Virus record (IMG/VR): IMGVR_UViG_3300028557_000015
Span: 1-64,000 of that record
DNA from: a virus
DNA: 64,000 nucleotides
Direction: 5' to 3' (one strand)
Shown: one piece after another, positions 17,310 through 26,203 of the stretch
Layout of the letters: each line of letters starts with the position of its first letter
How positions within the stretch are numbered: position 1 is the stretch's first letter
Program-made: the position numbers and the translations under genes
The notes under the pieces: generated by a model
The model's database searches: none
What the model was told of the DNA's origin: nothing
Seen by the model: the letters and a program-made list of their open reading frames with translations, nothing else

Positions 17310-17764
17310 TTTGATGCTCCTTTATTCAACTCAGCGGCTTGATTATGCAAGTCTATGAATTCTTTAGGAACAGGGCAGTTTTCAATGTACTTGATAACTT
17401 CCTCTTTTTTAATGACTTCTTTATCAATGTATTTGATAATGTCACGGCCCTTTTCACGGATAACTTTAGTCTTTTCTACAACTTTTTCCTGTATTTCAGC
17501 ATTCTTGTTTGCAGATTGTGCCTCAGCTTTTGCTACTTTAGCTTCCATCTCTTTAACTCTAAGTTCCCATTCTTTATAGTCGGCTAGGCCGCCCTCTAGA
17601 TATACACCCAATACTAATACAATCAAGCTAATGACTTGTATTGCTAGTTTATAGGTTTTAACAAAAGGAATAAATCCTAGGACGAATCCTGCTATTGTGC
17701 CCAAAATACCCAATCCAAAGATTGTATGTATTGCGGCTTCGGGTAGTATTGATAGTATCCACAT
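17306..17764 (-). CDS. i-spanin-like inner-membrane coiled-coil protein
   Basis: A 152-residue protein with two hydrophobic segments (about residues 8-30 and 40-57). A long Lys/Glu/Ala coiled coil (about 65-120) and an ending with CPVPKEFIDLHN follow. That layout, followed by an overlapping lipoprotein gene, fits a spanin (Rz-like) inner-membrane subunit. The start is ATG 17764 because a late promoter box ends five bases upstream; the frame extends to a TTG at 17779. No endolysin or holin is obvious nearby. Confidence 0.6.
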   Translation of the reverse strand: MWILSILPEAAIHTIFGLGILGTIAGFVLGFIPFVKTYKLAIQVISLIVLVLGVYLEGGLADYKEWELRVKEMEAKVAKAEAQSANKNAEIQEKVVEKTKVIREKGRDIIKYIDKEVIKKEEVIKYIENCPVPKEFIDLHNQAAELNKGASK

Positions 17765-17768
17765 AAAG

Positions 17769-18827
17769 TTATTTATCAAAAAATAATTTTAATTTATCCG
17801 AAATATAGCTTACTTCTTCGTCTGTTAATTCAGGGTACATGGGCAGACTTATTACTCCCCTAGAAAGCATTACACTAGTGCTTAATAAATCCGGCTTTGT
17901 TAATCTTTGGCCAGTGGGTAAATCACCTAGTACATATTCATAATGAACTTTGCTATCTATTCCGTGTTCTTTTAAATATGATTGTAATCTATTTCTATCA
18001 TCCATGTACATTACAAACTTTTGATGTGCGTGAGGATCTTTGGTATCTGATAGGCAACGTAAAGGTAGTTCTTTAAACTTCTCGCACCAGTACTTTGCTA
18101 TCTCACCTCTACGGTTTTGCCACTCATCAATGTACTTTGCACGAACCATAATCTGAGCACAATCTTGTTCACTCATCTTGCTATTAGTTCCTACATCGTG
18201 GAATGCAGGTTTGTTATTATCTCTATGTGTTGCGGCATATAGGTATAGTTGTTCATCATTCGTGACAATCGCACCACCATTACCTGAGCTAGGTAAGTTC
18301 TTTGTGGGGTCAAAACTGATAGACATACCACTACCAACATCACCGTCACAAACTAACCAATGCTGTGCCCCATCTACAATCACTGCATTTGCACTAGCAT
18401 ATCCTGCAATAGGCCAGGGCTTGCGACCTGCATAACCCATTACACAAGTATATCCCTTAAGACTATTCTCTACATCAATAACACCATTCTTATCTGTGTC
18501 AACTAACTCTACATCCCATCCTGCAGTCAGTAATGAGTTTAGTGTTGCCGGGTATGTTAAATTAGGAATACGAATCTTAGGAGTATTTTTAAATGTTTCT
18601 AAGTGTTTCTTTTTCTTATATCTTGCGATAATTTCAAGTGCTTGTGTGCCGCTATGAACTGTTACTACATACTTTGTTTTAGTACGATGTTTCAGCCATT
18701 CTTCAAACGATCGGGTATAATGACCACCTACAAGTTGACCATCTTTGAGGGCACGGTGAGTTGCATCAAGCAACTCTTCACCTATATTCTTATATTGTCT
18801 TGCTAGACCAAAGTGAGGGATTTGCAT
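17769..18827 (-). CDS. DegT/DnrJ/EryC1-type sugar aminotransferase
   Basis: A 352-residue PLP enzyme. The cofactor-binding Lys is K176 within SFDPTKNLPSSGNGG, the family signature, and D152 in VDGAQH would contact the pyridine nitrogen. Such enzymes transaminate keto-sugar nucleotides or, in some antibiotic pathways, other ketones. An NAD-dependent epimerase is two genes upstream, so a nucleotide-sugar route is likely. The stop overlaps the start of the spanin gene region. Confidence 0.88.
   Translation of the reverse strand: MQIPHFGLARQYKNIGEELLDATHRALKDGQLVGGHYTRSFEEWLKHRTKTKYVVTVHSGTQALEIIARYKKKKHLETFKNTPKIRIPNLTYPATLNSLLTAGWDVELVDTDKNGVIDVENSLKGYTCVMGYAGRKPWPIAGYASANAVIVDGAQHWLVCDGDVGSGMSISFDPTKNLPSSGNGGAIVTNDEQLYLYAATHRDNNKPAFHDVGTNSKMSEQDCAQIMVRAKYIDEWQNRRGEIAKYWCEKFKELPLRCLSDTKDPHAHQKFVMYMDDRNRLQSYLKEHGIDSKVHYEYVLGDLPTGQRLTKPDLLSTSVMLSRGVISLPMYPELTDEEVSYISDKLKLFFDK
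17770..17777 (-). promoter_or_regulatory. T4-like late promoter box of the spanin genes
   Basis: GATAAATA on the minus strand, five bases before the ATG at 17764, so the T4 start point would fall on the A of the start codon. Confidence 0.6.
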
Positions 18828-18999
18828 TTTTTGCCCAAGCTATATATCCACCATTAGTAACAGACCATGGGCAATACTGTTCCCACAATGCCTTTGATTG
18901 GTCAGGATGTTCTTTCATCAACTTGTCTATATTGATTCTAGATTTATATCCAGCTAGAGTCCAATCATGTGTTTTTAGTGCAGTTTCTAATTCATTCAT
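18790..18999 (-). CDS. Small unknown protein between epimerase and aminotransferase
   Basis: A 69-residue protein, Trp-rich (six Trp), starting MNELETALKTHDW. It overlaps the epimerase stop as ATGA and runs into the aminotransferase gene by 38 bases in another frame. Continuous overlaps in an operon support translation, but I recognise no domain. Confidence 0.55.
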   Translation of the reverse strand: MNELETALKTHDWTLAGYKSRINIDKLMKEHPDQSKALWEQYCPWSVTNGGYIAWAKNANPSLWSSKTI

Positions 19000-19964
19000 T
19001 TTATTTTATCTTGCCAAAAACTTGATGTACTAAGCCAATCATAATATTTTTGAAAGCCTTCTTCTACATCTACTTTAGGATCATATCCAAAGTCTCTACG
19101 GGCGGCATCAATGTTTAATGCACCACGACTAGGGAAGTCAGCGTCTTTATCTCTAACATTGATGGTACCTTTACCTGCACACTTTACTGCTAAGTTTGCG
19201 GCATCAAGTAATGTTCTGCTATGTGACTTAGTGATGTTATACGTTTTGTTCATTGTATTCTCGCTTAGTGCGGCTCCAACAATGCCATCTGCGGCATCTT
19301 CAACATAAGTAAAGTCTAATGTTTCATTCGCACCATTAACATTCAATACTCCATCACGCATCGCAGTCAACATAAACTTTGCAATAACACGATCCTCAAC
19401 ATCTAGTTCACCATACACAGCACTAGGACGAATGATAGTGTGACTGAAACAATTACGACGGCTATAGTCTTTAACAATATGCTCACCTGATAGTTTCATA
19501 ATGCCATACTGTCCCTGTGGCTTACAGTTATAATCTTCTGTTACATCATCTTTAAAGTCACCATATACCATTGAACTACTGATATAAACAAATTTCTTTA
19601 TTTTATGTTTCTTGCTTACTTCACACAAATTCAATAGACCTTCCATCATTGTTTTTGCTCCCATAGTTGGATTAGCATTAACAACTTTTTGTCTCGGAAA
19701 GCTAGCCATATGAATTACAATATCAAAGTTATATTTACCAAATAACCAATCAATACTTTCACTAGAAATGTCAATCGCATGGATACTACCGGGTTGAATT
19801 TTCTTCAACCTTTCTGTCATTAGATAGTCAATTTCATCTTGCGGGATGATACCATAGTTAGTTCGTATATCAGTAATAGCAACACGGTGCCCCATACGTT
19901 GTAATCTATCTACTACGTTATGTCCTATAAGTCCTAGACCTCCTGTGACCAAAATGCGTGTCAT
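18996..19964 (-). CDS. NAD-dependent epimerase/dehydratase (nucleotide sugar)
   Basis: A 322-residue extended short-chain dehydrogenase. The dinucleotide motif GGLGLIG is at residues 8-14 and the catalytic pair is Y153 and K157 (YGIMK). The SSSMVYG motif lies upstream of it. The start is ATG 19964, forming ATGA with the endonuclease stop. Such enzymes make UDP- or dTDP-sugar intermediates, which would feed the aminotransferase two genes downstream. Confidence 0.88.
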   Translation of the reverse strand: MTRILVTGGLGLIGHNVVDRLQRMGHRVAITDIRTNYGIIPQDEIDYLMTERLKKIQPGSIHAIDISSESIDWLFGKYNFDIVIHMASFPRQKVVNANPTMGAKTMMEGLLNLCEVSKKHKIKKFVYISSSMVYGDFKDDVTEDYNCKPQGQYGIMKLSGEHIVKDYSRRNCFSHTIIRPSAVYGELDVEDRVIAKFMLTAMRDGVLNVNGANETLDFTYVEDAADGIVGAALSENTMNKTYNITKSHSRTLLDAANLAVKCAGKGTINVRDKDADFPSRGALNIDAARRDFGYDPKVDVEEGFQKYYDWLSTSSFWQDKIK

Positions 19965-20767
19965 AATTTCTTCCATCCTTTTATAGAGTTTGCTTTACCG
20001 GTAATAACTTTTGATAAGTGTGCTCTGTTTAAATTATATCTATCAACTAATTCTTTTCTCGTTGATTTAATTTTTTCACCAGTTTTAATATTTTCAAAAG
20101 TGTATATAGTTTGGTCTGTCATTCTATCAATTCTAGTTTTTCTAATATTCTCATCACCCCAGTTTTTGATGGCCGCCGCCCTTTTCTTTTCCTTGACTGA
20201 TTCTCTATTTTGAACTTCGGATTGAATTACGCTATGTTTTTCTCGCAATACGGGGTCACTCCAAGTTTTTTTACTTGATGCTTTTAATTTTGCTTTAGTC
20301 ACTGGATCAGCAAGTGTTCTTTTACTTGTTTCACCAATTTTAGCTTTAACTTCAGGTTTATTAAGTGATTCTTTTATAGACAATATTCGTTTTTCTCTTG
20401 ATTGGTCATTAGCCCATGCTATCTTTGATTTATCACTAATTTTTTTCCTATCTTCTTCCGAGAAAATATACCCAGCACCACCGTCACCTTCTTCAATTCT
20501 TAAATTTGCCCATATCTTATTTCCTGCCTCATCTTTGGCATTAACAACATCCCATAAATTACTATAATACCTTCCCATACTTTTTATTTCTTCTTTGTTG
20601 GTTGTCTGTAAAAGTATCTCAGTCTTGTGGGTTGACCCGTGAATTTTTAGGTGTCTTAACCAATATTTTCCGGATCCGCTATACTTTGTTATATCATTTT
20701 TAGTATAGCCTAGATATTTTAATCCTGTTATAGTATGTTCTTTCAAATACAATGTGTAAATAATCAT
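19961..20767 (-). CDS. GIY-YIG type homing endonuclease with NUMOD-like repeats
   Basis: A 268-residue protein. The N-terminal IIYTLYLKEHTITGLKYLGY is a variant GIY-YIG nuclease start. Then come several short basic repeats (SKIAWAN, SKRTLADP, SKKTWSDP) and a C-terminal helix-turn-helix-like segment. That is the pattern of T4 Seg-like and other free-standing homing endonucleases with NUMOD DNA-binding units. It is inserted at the head of a sugar operon with a four-base overlap to the next gene, as if it had entered between genes. It has its own late box and an AAGGAAA ribosome site. Confidence 0.8.
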   Translation of the reverse strand: MIIYTLYLKEHTITGLKYLGYTKNDITKYSGSGKYWLRHLKIHGSTHKTEILLQTTNKEEIKSMGRYYSNLWDVVNAKDEAGNKIWANLRIEEGDGGAGYIFSEEDRKKISDKSKIAWANDQSREKRILSIKESLNKPEVKAKIGETSKRTLADPVTKAKLKASSKKTWSDPVLREKHSVIQSEVQNRESVKEKKRAAAIKNWGDENIRKTRIDRMTDQTIYTFENIKTGEKIKSTRKELVDRYNLNRAHLSKVITGKANSIKGWKKL

Positions 20768-20786
20768 AACAATTTCCTTGTTACTT

Positions 20787-20794
20787 TATTTATC
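20787..20794 (-). promoter_or_regulatory. T4-like late promoter box for the homing endonuclease and sugar operon
   Basis: GATAAATA on the minus strand with a 19-base leader that includes AAGGAAA before the ATG at 20767. Confidence 0.6.
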
Positions 20795-20820
20795 TTACCA
20801 ATCCGCCTGTAACTAATATA

Positions 20821-21153
20821 TTACTCATATTTTAATTTCCAAAATGTTAATTGTTTGTGTGTTAGATATGCTCTAATCTGATATACATAACTATAATCGT
20901 ATAGGTCATTGTTACGATGCCAACTGGGTGCGGGATTAGAGTTTTCCATTATCCACTTACCTTCTTCTGTTTGTTGCCACTCGTATATAGGGTGTGCTAC
21001 AAACAAATCAGGATCTTCAACATCACCCATTCTAATAGTATGTACTACTTGAGTAATAGATACTGATTCTCCCCTGATATCAGATACTTGTACCTGATAT
21101 TTGGGTCTAGTGAATTCTTCTTTAGATTGCCATTGTTGCTTTGATAGGGCCAT
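20821..21153 (-). CDS. Unknown small phage protein downstream of thyA
   Basis: A 110-residue protein with aromatic-rich C-terminal region (YDYSYVYQIRAYL and FWKLKYE). It overlaps the thymidylate synthase end by 32 bases in a different frame. It is probably soluble, and no family is recognised. Coupling to thyA suggests co-expression only. Confidence 0.65.
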   Translation of the reverse strand: MALSKQQWQSKEEFTRPKYQVQVSDIRGESVSITQVVHTIRMGDVEDPDLFVAHPIYEWQQTEEGKWIMENSNPAPSWHRNNDLYDYSYVYQIRAYLTHKQLTFWKLKYE

Positions 21154-22021
21154 GACTTTGATAGTTCTCTAAATGTATGTCTTCCATTGAGATTTCAAAG
21201 ATATTAGTCTTTGACGCATTTAACATCAATGTAGGTAATGGATAAGATTCACGTGTTAATTGTTCTTTAACTTGTTCAATGTGATCCTTGTAGATATGTG
21301 TATCACCTGTACTAATTACAAGTTCACCTACTTTTAGATTACAGTGATGTGCCAATAGATGTGTAAGTAATGCATAACTAGCAATGTTAAAAGGTAAACC
21401 CAAGAAAACATCAACACTACGCTGATACATATGGCAAGAAAGTTCACGATTTTTGTTAACATAGAATTGACTCATAACGTGACAAGGGGGCAAAGCCATT
21501 TCGTCTAACTCGCTCACGTTCCAGGCACTTAGTATATGCCTGCGCCCATTAGGATCTTCAGTTAACCCTTTAATGAGATTTGCCAATTGGTCGACTTCAA
21601 TCTTGTCAACTGCGAGGCGTGTACCACCTTTGTGTGCTTTGCCCATGTCTTTCTCTGTGCGATACTTGTTCCAGTGACGCCATTGTACCCCGTAGACACG
21701 ACCGAGATCACCTTCGAATTTTGCTTTGTGTTTCCAATACGGTGCAAGCGCATTTGGTGTCCAGATAGTAACTTTTCCTTCACTACTACCGTGGGTAAGT
21801 TCTGCCAATCTACGTTCATCACTAGATCCCTCAATAAACCAGAGAAGCTCACCGACGCAAGCTTTCCAAGCAAGTTTTTTAGTAGTGACTGCGGGAAAGC
21901 CCCTACGCAAATCAAAGCGAATATGACGTCCAAAAACACTATAGGTGCCAACACCAGTTCTGTCATCTTTAATCTCTCCGTCATCTAGTATATCTTGTAA
22001 TAATTCTTTGTATTGTTTCAT
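21122..22021 (-). CDS. thyA: Thymidylate synthase ThyA
   Basis: A 299-residue folate-dependent thymidylate synthase: dUMP plus methylene-tetrahydrofolate gives dTMP. The catalytic Cys is C180 in PPCHVMSQFYV. N212 in PFNIASYA is the residue that selects dUMP over dCMP, so this is not the dCMP hydroxymethylase variant found in some T4-like phages. R161/H162 and the SGDTHIY motif near the end are also present. It makes precursors for phage DNA synthesis. Its stop overlaps the next gene and its start overlaps the FkbM-like gene by ATGA. Confidence 0.96.
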   Translation of the reverse strand: MKQYKELLQDILDDGEIKDDRTGVGTYSVFGRHIRFDLRRGFPAVTTKKLAWKACVGELLWFIEGSSDERRLAELTHGSSEGKVTIWTPNALAPYWKHKAKFEGDLGRVYGVQWRHWNKYRTEKDMGKAHKGGTRLAVDKIEVDQLANLIKGLTEDPNGRRHILSAWNVSELDEMALPPCHVMSQFYVNKNRELSCHMYQRSVDVFLGLPFNIASYALLTHLLAHHCNLKVGELVISTGDTHIYKDHIEQVKEQLTRESYPLPTLMLNASKTNIFEISMEDIHLENYQSHGPIKATMAI

Positions 22022-22623
22022 ATTAATGTCAATTCTACATCCATTAAATGGTTAGTTCGTGTATAATTTAATTCAGTAAATTGTGTAAATAATTTTTCTA
22101 TTTTTATTGTATCCGAGTTGTTATTGTTCTCAACAAACAATGATTGTACTTTCATGCCATTTTTTATTTTTTGAATCACTGATGGAAGTATCTGACATTC
22201 GTATCCTTCTGTATCAATCTGTAATCTACCTATAGAGGTTATATCAAATTCATTGCATAAAGTATCGAATGTTATTTTTTTAATTTCTTGTTGATGAATA
22301 ACACTCGGGTCTATTGATAACTGTTGTAATTCTGATAATACCAGTTGATGCGGCTCATCTAATTTATTACATCCTTTTAACCAAAATTTATCTGGCATGG
22401 GGAACGTTTTTTCAATATATTCTTCAGGTAAAAAATATATAATTGATGTTCCTTCAATATCACTTATTGCACAATTACACAATTTAACATTATTTCCTTT
22501 AAGAGAATTTAAATAAAAGTCTAATGGTTCAACAAGTAATACATTAATTGAAGGATCAGATTTAGCAAACTCCGCGCTTGTATCAAAATTACTGGTACCT
22601 ATATCAACATAGTGGTAGTGCAT
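22018..22623 (-). CDS. FkbM-like methyltransferase
   Basis: A 201-residue SAM-dependent methyltransferase. It opens with VDIGTSNFDTSAEFAK, the SAM motif I seen in FkbM proteins. VEPLDFYL follows (acidic end of strand two), and IDTEGYE lies near residue 137. FkbM-type enzymes usually O-methylate sugars or polyketides. The enzyme is coupled to thymidylate synthase only by overlap, so co-transcription does not imply a shared pathway. Confidence 0.8.
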   Translation of the reverse strand: MHYHYVDIGTSNFDTSAEFAKSDPSINVLLVEPLDFYLNSLKGNNVKLCNCAISDIEGTSIIYFLPEEYIEKTFPMPDKFWLKGCNKLDEPHQLVLSELQQLSIDPSVIHQQEIKKITFDTLCNEFDITSIGRLQIDTEGYECQILPSVIQKIKNGMKVQSLFVENNNNSDTIKIEKLFTQFTELNYTRTNHLMDVELTLI

Positions 22624-22625
22624 AG

Positions 22626-22922
22626 TTAAAGCTTACCTAATAGTCTGTCTGTCTCTGGTTGTACGGTGTCAGCAATACTTTGAACATTGAGAACAAATTC
22701 TACACTCACTATTAGTTCATCAAGTTCATCAAGTTTGCGACTGACTGCTTCTTCTATTTGGTCTGGATTCAATCCTTGTTGTAGAAACTTTTGAATATTG
22801 ATAGTCTGTTGTTTTTTACCTTGAAGCTTAATAACTAACTTCTTAATAAACTCTACAGGTATCTTATTTTTTTCTACATCTTCAAGGATATGTTCCCATT
22901 TTGAAATGAATTCTGGTGACAT
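22626..22922 (-). CDS. Unknown helical phage protein
   Basis: A 98-residue, probably all-helical protein with a Lys-rich first half and an acidic C-terminal third (about residues 55-70). It shares an overlap with the next gene (ATG over the stop). No known fold is recognised. Confidence 0.65.
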   Translation of the reverse strand: MSPEFISKWEHILEDVEKNKIPVEFIKKLVIKLQGKKQQTINIQKFLQQGLNPDQIEEAVSRKLDELDELIVSVEFVLNVQSIADTVQPETDRLLGKL

Positions 22923-23587
22923 TAGACACTAACTTTTGCTCTTGGTTTTTTAACTTTAACTGGTTTTGTTTCTATAACTGCAGGTTCTGCAATAGTAGGA
23001 TCTAAACTTTTTGCCTCATCGGTCAAACGCTTTGCTTCTGCTAGTAAGCCTTTTGCTTCACGTTCCATTTTTTGTGCTTGTTCAAGTCTTTGTTTTGCAA
23101 GTGACGCATCTCCTAATAAATCACCTGTCGGTGTTACTGGGTTTTGATTACCACGCATTCTACGAACTACATCAGCTGGATCTTGTAATCCACGACTGTC
23201 ATCTAATTCTTGCAAACGCTTAACTGCACTTTCACCCTGTTGCATTTCATCTAGTATCTTATTCAATTCATCTAAGCGAATTGTTTGATTTGGTGAAGGT
23301 GTCATAACAATTGCCGATGTTTGAACCTTCTTTAATTGACCTTCCAAATGCAATACCTGTAGAATTGGTCTACCATCTTTAGCATATGTTCTGTTTAGTG
23401 CATCTGCTAAATGTTCGCTATTTTGTCCAATATCACTTTCAATGCATTTGATTAGTGGGTCGTGAACGTGCTGATTTAATGTCTCTGTATATGTGACTAA
23501 GCACATATGAACTTCATTAGGCACTTCCCGAAATACTATTGCAACTTTTCTATCACCGTGTTTACCAACGTGTCGTGTAAAACTCAT
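22922..23587 (-). CDS. Unknown phage protein with a C-terminal coiled coil
   Basis: A 221-residue protein. The N-terminal 95 residues look globular. Residues about 105-200 are a Glu/Lys/Ala coiled coil and the end is a basic Pro/Lys tail (KPVKVKKPRAKVSV). It starts with a strong ribosome site (AGAGGAG). Pairing with the next gene suggests a small complex. The function is unknown. Confidence 0.65.
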   Translation of the reverse strand: MSFTRHVGKHGDRKVAIVFREVPNEVHMCLVTYTETLNQHVHDPLIKCIESDIGQNSEHLADALNRTYAKDGRPILQVLHLEGQLKKVQTSAIVMTPSPNQTIRLDELNKILDEMQQGESAVKRLQELDDSRGLQDPADVVRRMRGNQNPVTPTGDLLGDASLAKQRLEQAQKMEREAKGLLAEAKRLTDEAKSLDPTIAEPAVIETKPVKVKKPRAKVSV

Positions 23588-23649
23588 AGTTGTGTTCTCC
23601 TCTTATATAAGCTTAAGATATTTAACTGATATTCATCAATCAAATATTT

Positions 23650-24942
23650 TTATTGGTTAGTATGATGGCCCCATTGTTTGCTAAAATATGAATTAATAGT
23701 TTTTTGGGCATCTGTGTTATTAGTTAAATCAACTCCACAACAATAGTAATGATATATTCCGGTACCTTGTTTACTAAAATTCACATGCTGTAACCAGGGA
23801 TTAAATCCTCCAAAACCTACACCATCGGTAACATCTATTAAATGTTTGTTTACTGCTTCCATAAATGCAGTAATTTTTAATAATTGCATTCGTTTATCAG
23901 TATGGGGTGTAAATACATTTGACCAAACATTATTAATTACATTTTCCCAAAAAGTAGAAGGTACATAACCCACACCCATGTCCGTAATAACTGGGTGCGT
24001 TATTAGAATAAATTTCTTACCATACACCATGTGAAAATTCTTAATCAATTGAATTTGATTTTTATTGGATGCATCATTAAAATATAAATTTACAATTGTT
24101 TTTAAATCATAAATCGGAGTTTTAGATAAAGTTTCATTTAAATTAACACTAGCATAGTCAACATGATTCCAAATTGATGTTGGCATCATTAAGTAGGTAG
24201 TATATGATAATTTACCCGAATACACTTTCCTAATTTCAGAAATTAACTGTTGCCAATAAAATAAATGTTCATATGATTCTAAGTTATAGTTACCTTCACT
24301 GATAAAAATACCTTGTACTTTGTATTGTTCGGCAGTTATTGCAAGTTTTCGTTGATATTCAATGATGTTGTTAAACATTGATTGTTCGGTATATTTATTA
24401 AAATCCGGCGTCAATAATGAATCGGTATCACTATCTACAATTTGTAGTGACAACCATACTTGTAATCCTTGAGATTTTATATACTCAACTAATTTCCAAG
24501 TATCTTTTGGAATTGTTTTATCAGTGTTTGCTGTATCATAAAGACTAATACGTCCGGTATGTTTGTTAATGGGTGTTTGCAATTGCACAATAATCCCATT
24601 AAATCCTATTTGTTTAATTTTATCAATTGCTGGTTTTACTGATTCAAATGAAGTAGTATGATATCCATTAATATCAAATTGAGTTTTTGGTGTATCATAT
24701 CTATAATCAAGCTGTGCCAATCTAAATTTATCCACTGATATAGCAGTAGGAGTTTCAAATTGAGAAATAGATTTTATTACTGGTGTAGAGACATTATTTA
24801 CCGATATATTAGCAGGAGTTTCAATCTGCGAACTGGATGTTATTACTGGTGTAGTGTCTAATTCTGTTTGGCTAGATCCACCTCCACCGCAACCAGACAG
24901 AATAACACTTAACGTTAATAAACTTACAATAATTTTTATCAT
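23650..24942 (-). CDS. Lipoprotein with a glycosidase-like TIM barrel
   Basis: A 430-residue lipoprotein starting MIKIIVSLLTLSVILSGC (lipid cysteine at 18 from ATG 24942, which overlaps the previous stop as ATGA). A Gly/Ser linker and two short repeats (TPVI-TSSSQIETP and TPVI-KSISQFETP) lead into a domain of about 350 residues. That domain's strand pattern (IGFNGIIVQLQTP, QVWLSLQIVD, GIFISEGNYN, FILITHPV) resembles a glycoside hydrolase TIM barrel of the GH113 or related type. The ISEGN glutamate could be catalytic. A phage lipoprotein with such a domain might sit on the outer membrane of infected cells. Enzyme class is inference. Confidence 0.6.
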   Translation of the reverse strand: MIKIIVSLLTLSVILSGCGGGGSSQTELDTTPVITSSSQIETPANISVNNVSTPVIKSISQFETPTAISVDKFRLAQLDYRYDTPKTQFDINGYHTTSFESVKPAIDKIKQIGFNGIIVQLQTPINKHTGRISLYDTANTDKTIPKDTWKLVEYIKSQGLQVWLSLQIVDSDTDSLLTPDFNKYTEQSMFNNIIEYQRKLAITAEQYKVQGIFISEGNYNLESYEHLFYWQQLISEIRKVYSGKLSYTTYLMMPTSIWNHVDYASVNLNETLSKTPIYDLKTIVNLYFNDASNKNQIQLIKNFHMVYGKKFILITHPVITDMGVGYVPSTFWENVINNVWSNVFTPHTDKRMQLLKITAFMEAVNKHLIDVTDGVGFGGFNPWLQHVNFSKQGTGIYHYYCCGVDLTNNTDAQKTINSYFSKQWGHHTNQ

Positions 24943-25184
24943 GACCATTTCAATTCATAAAATGTAGCATCTTTGGAATCCTCAAATGCTATGTTACCTA
25001 AATAATATTCTACCAAAAACAATTGACTGGTTTGAATAATGCAAAATCTACCTTTGAGATTATCTAATACCCATTGTTTAGAATCAATTGTCAATGGTGT
25101 AGCGGTTAATATAAAATGTTTTGGACAAAAGTCTACCTGTCTTTTACCAAACCAAATATAAGGATCAATTTTATATTCAGTCAT
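24939..25184 (-). CDS. Small unknown protein
   Basis: An 81-residue protein with strong beta character and several aromatic residues. It overlaps both neighbours by about four bases, so it is probably translated. No motif is recognised. Confidence 0.6.
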   Translation of the reverse strand: MTEYKIDPYIWFGKRQVDFCPKHFILTATPLTIDSKQWVLDNLKGRFCIIQTSQLFLVEYYLGNIAFEDSKDATFYELKWS

Positions 25185-25612
25185 TTTGTTAAATTATCTA
25201 ACATCTTATATTTTTCCCAAGCTTCAACTACTGAAGGTGTTGAGTTATCGTTAGTTGGTACCACTTGCATCCACAATCCATGACCTAGCTTTGCTGGATG
25301 ATTATAATCAGAATAATGTCCGGCGGTTCTACCTTCACTGTCAAATACTCTAGGTTGGTGTATCCTACCTGAGAAATATAATCTAGTAGCCAATTCTTTT
25401 ACTTTGGTTAAATCATACTCACTAAGTGCATATGAGTAGGTAGAACGTGTAATTGAAGTACCTTCTACATAATATTGTTCTACTACCTGCATAAAGGTTT
25501 CATAGTTAGGGCACATTGTTCGGGTTACAATAAACATAACATTATCCTCGGACACTTCGTTTGCCATCAAACTATTCAAGCATCCACCAAGGCTAGTACC
25601 GATATACATCAT
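25181..25612 (-). CDS. Unknown phage protein
   Basis: A 143-residue soluble protein with a block NHPAKLGHGLWMQVVP near residue 103. It sits in a run of small overlapping genes. The segment around residue 84 (RIHQPRVFDSEG) could bind a ligand, but I have no family for it. The first two codons are both ATG, so the start is uncertain by three bases. Confidence 0.6.
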   Translation of the reverse strand: MMYIGTSLGGCLNSLMANEVSEDNVMFIVTRTMCPNYETFMQVVEQYYVEGTSITRSTYSYALSEYDLTKVKELATRLYFSGRIHQPRVFDSEGRTAGHYSDYNHPAKLGHGLWMQVVPTNDNSTPSVVEAWEKYKMLDNLTK

Positions 25613-25983
25613 ACAATCATCTTTCTATTTTGTTTAACATAATCACTATAAACCTTTTTGCCGTTCTCTCTAATCCATTCAACAACAGGTTGCGGATCAA
25701 CTTCAAATGCTGTTTTAAGTTCATCATAAGCCATTGTGCTATTAAACTCATAAATCTCATACGCACGTTGACTGTTTACTCTTGCACGGAGTAACATCAT
25801 TTGTAATGGGATGCCTGATGGCTGGTCGGGGGTTCGTTGTTCTTTAAGAATAGCAACAACTTTTTGTTTTTCCCATTCGTTGTACTTACTCATATGTAAG
25901 TCAACATCATATAAACATTCAAGACCTAACATATCCCACATTGCAAGATAGTGTTTAGTTTTCTTCTTTCTTAAGGATGACAT
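25609..25983 (-). CDS. Unknown phage protein
   Basis: A 124-residue basic, helical protein (SLRKKKTKHYLAMWDML at its start). It has no catalytic motif. It overlaps the preceding and following genes by a few bases, typical of phage accessory operons. Confidence 0.6.
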   Translation of the reverse strand: MSSLRKKKTKHYLAMWDMLGLECLYDVDLHMSKYNEWEKQKVVAILKEQRTPDQPSGIPLQMMLLRARVNSQRAYEIYEFNSTMAYDELKTAFEVDPQPVVEWIRENGKKVYSDYVKQNRKMIV

Positions 25984-26203
25984 ATAACATTTCTGCTTTG
26001 TTAATTGCGTTTGCTAATGAAGGTTCTGTTTCTGCTAGTTTAAGAATTTCTTTCCACTCATACCATTTTGTAATGTAACGTTGGGAAGTATCTTCTTTAA
26101 CCATTGTTCGGTCCGACGATCCACTCTTACGTGAATAGACCGTCTTGCCGCCATCTGGGCTTTCGTAAATAATTATTTCCTCACTAGACTTAATCATCGA
26201 CAT
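25955..26203 (-). CDS. Small unknown protein
   Basis: An 82-residue protein with a helical C terminus (ILKLAETEPSLANAINKAEM). It starts inside the preceding small membrane gene, whose frame it overlaps by 14 bases. The function is unknown. Confidence 0.6.
   Translation of the reverse strand: MSMIKSSEEIIIYESPDGGKTVYSRKSGSSDRTMVKEDTSQRYITKWYEWKEILKLAETEPSLANAINKAEMLYVILKKEEN

Noticed and set aside
21562-21988. Several frames on both strands inside thyA
   Set aside because: They are shadows of the thymidylate synthase frame, which has all conserved residues.
21122-22021. dCMP hydroxymethylase, as in phage T4
   Set aside because: The residue in PFNIASYA is Asn, as in dUMP-specific thymidylate synthases, rather than Asp.
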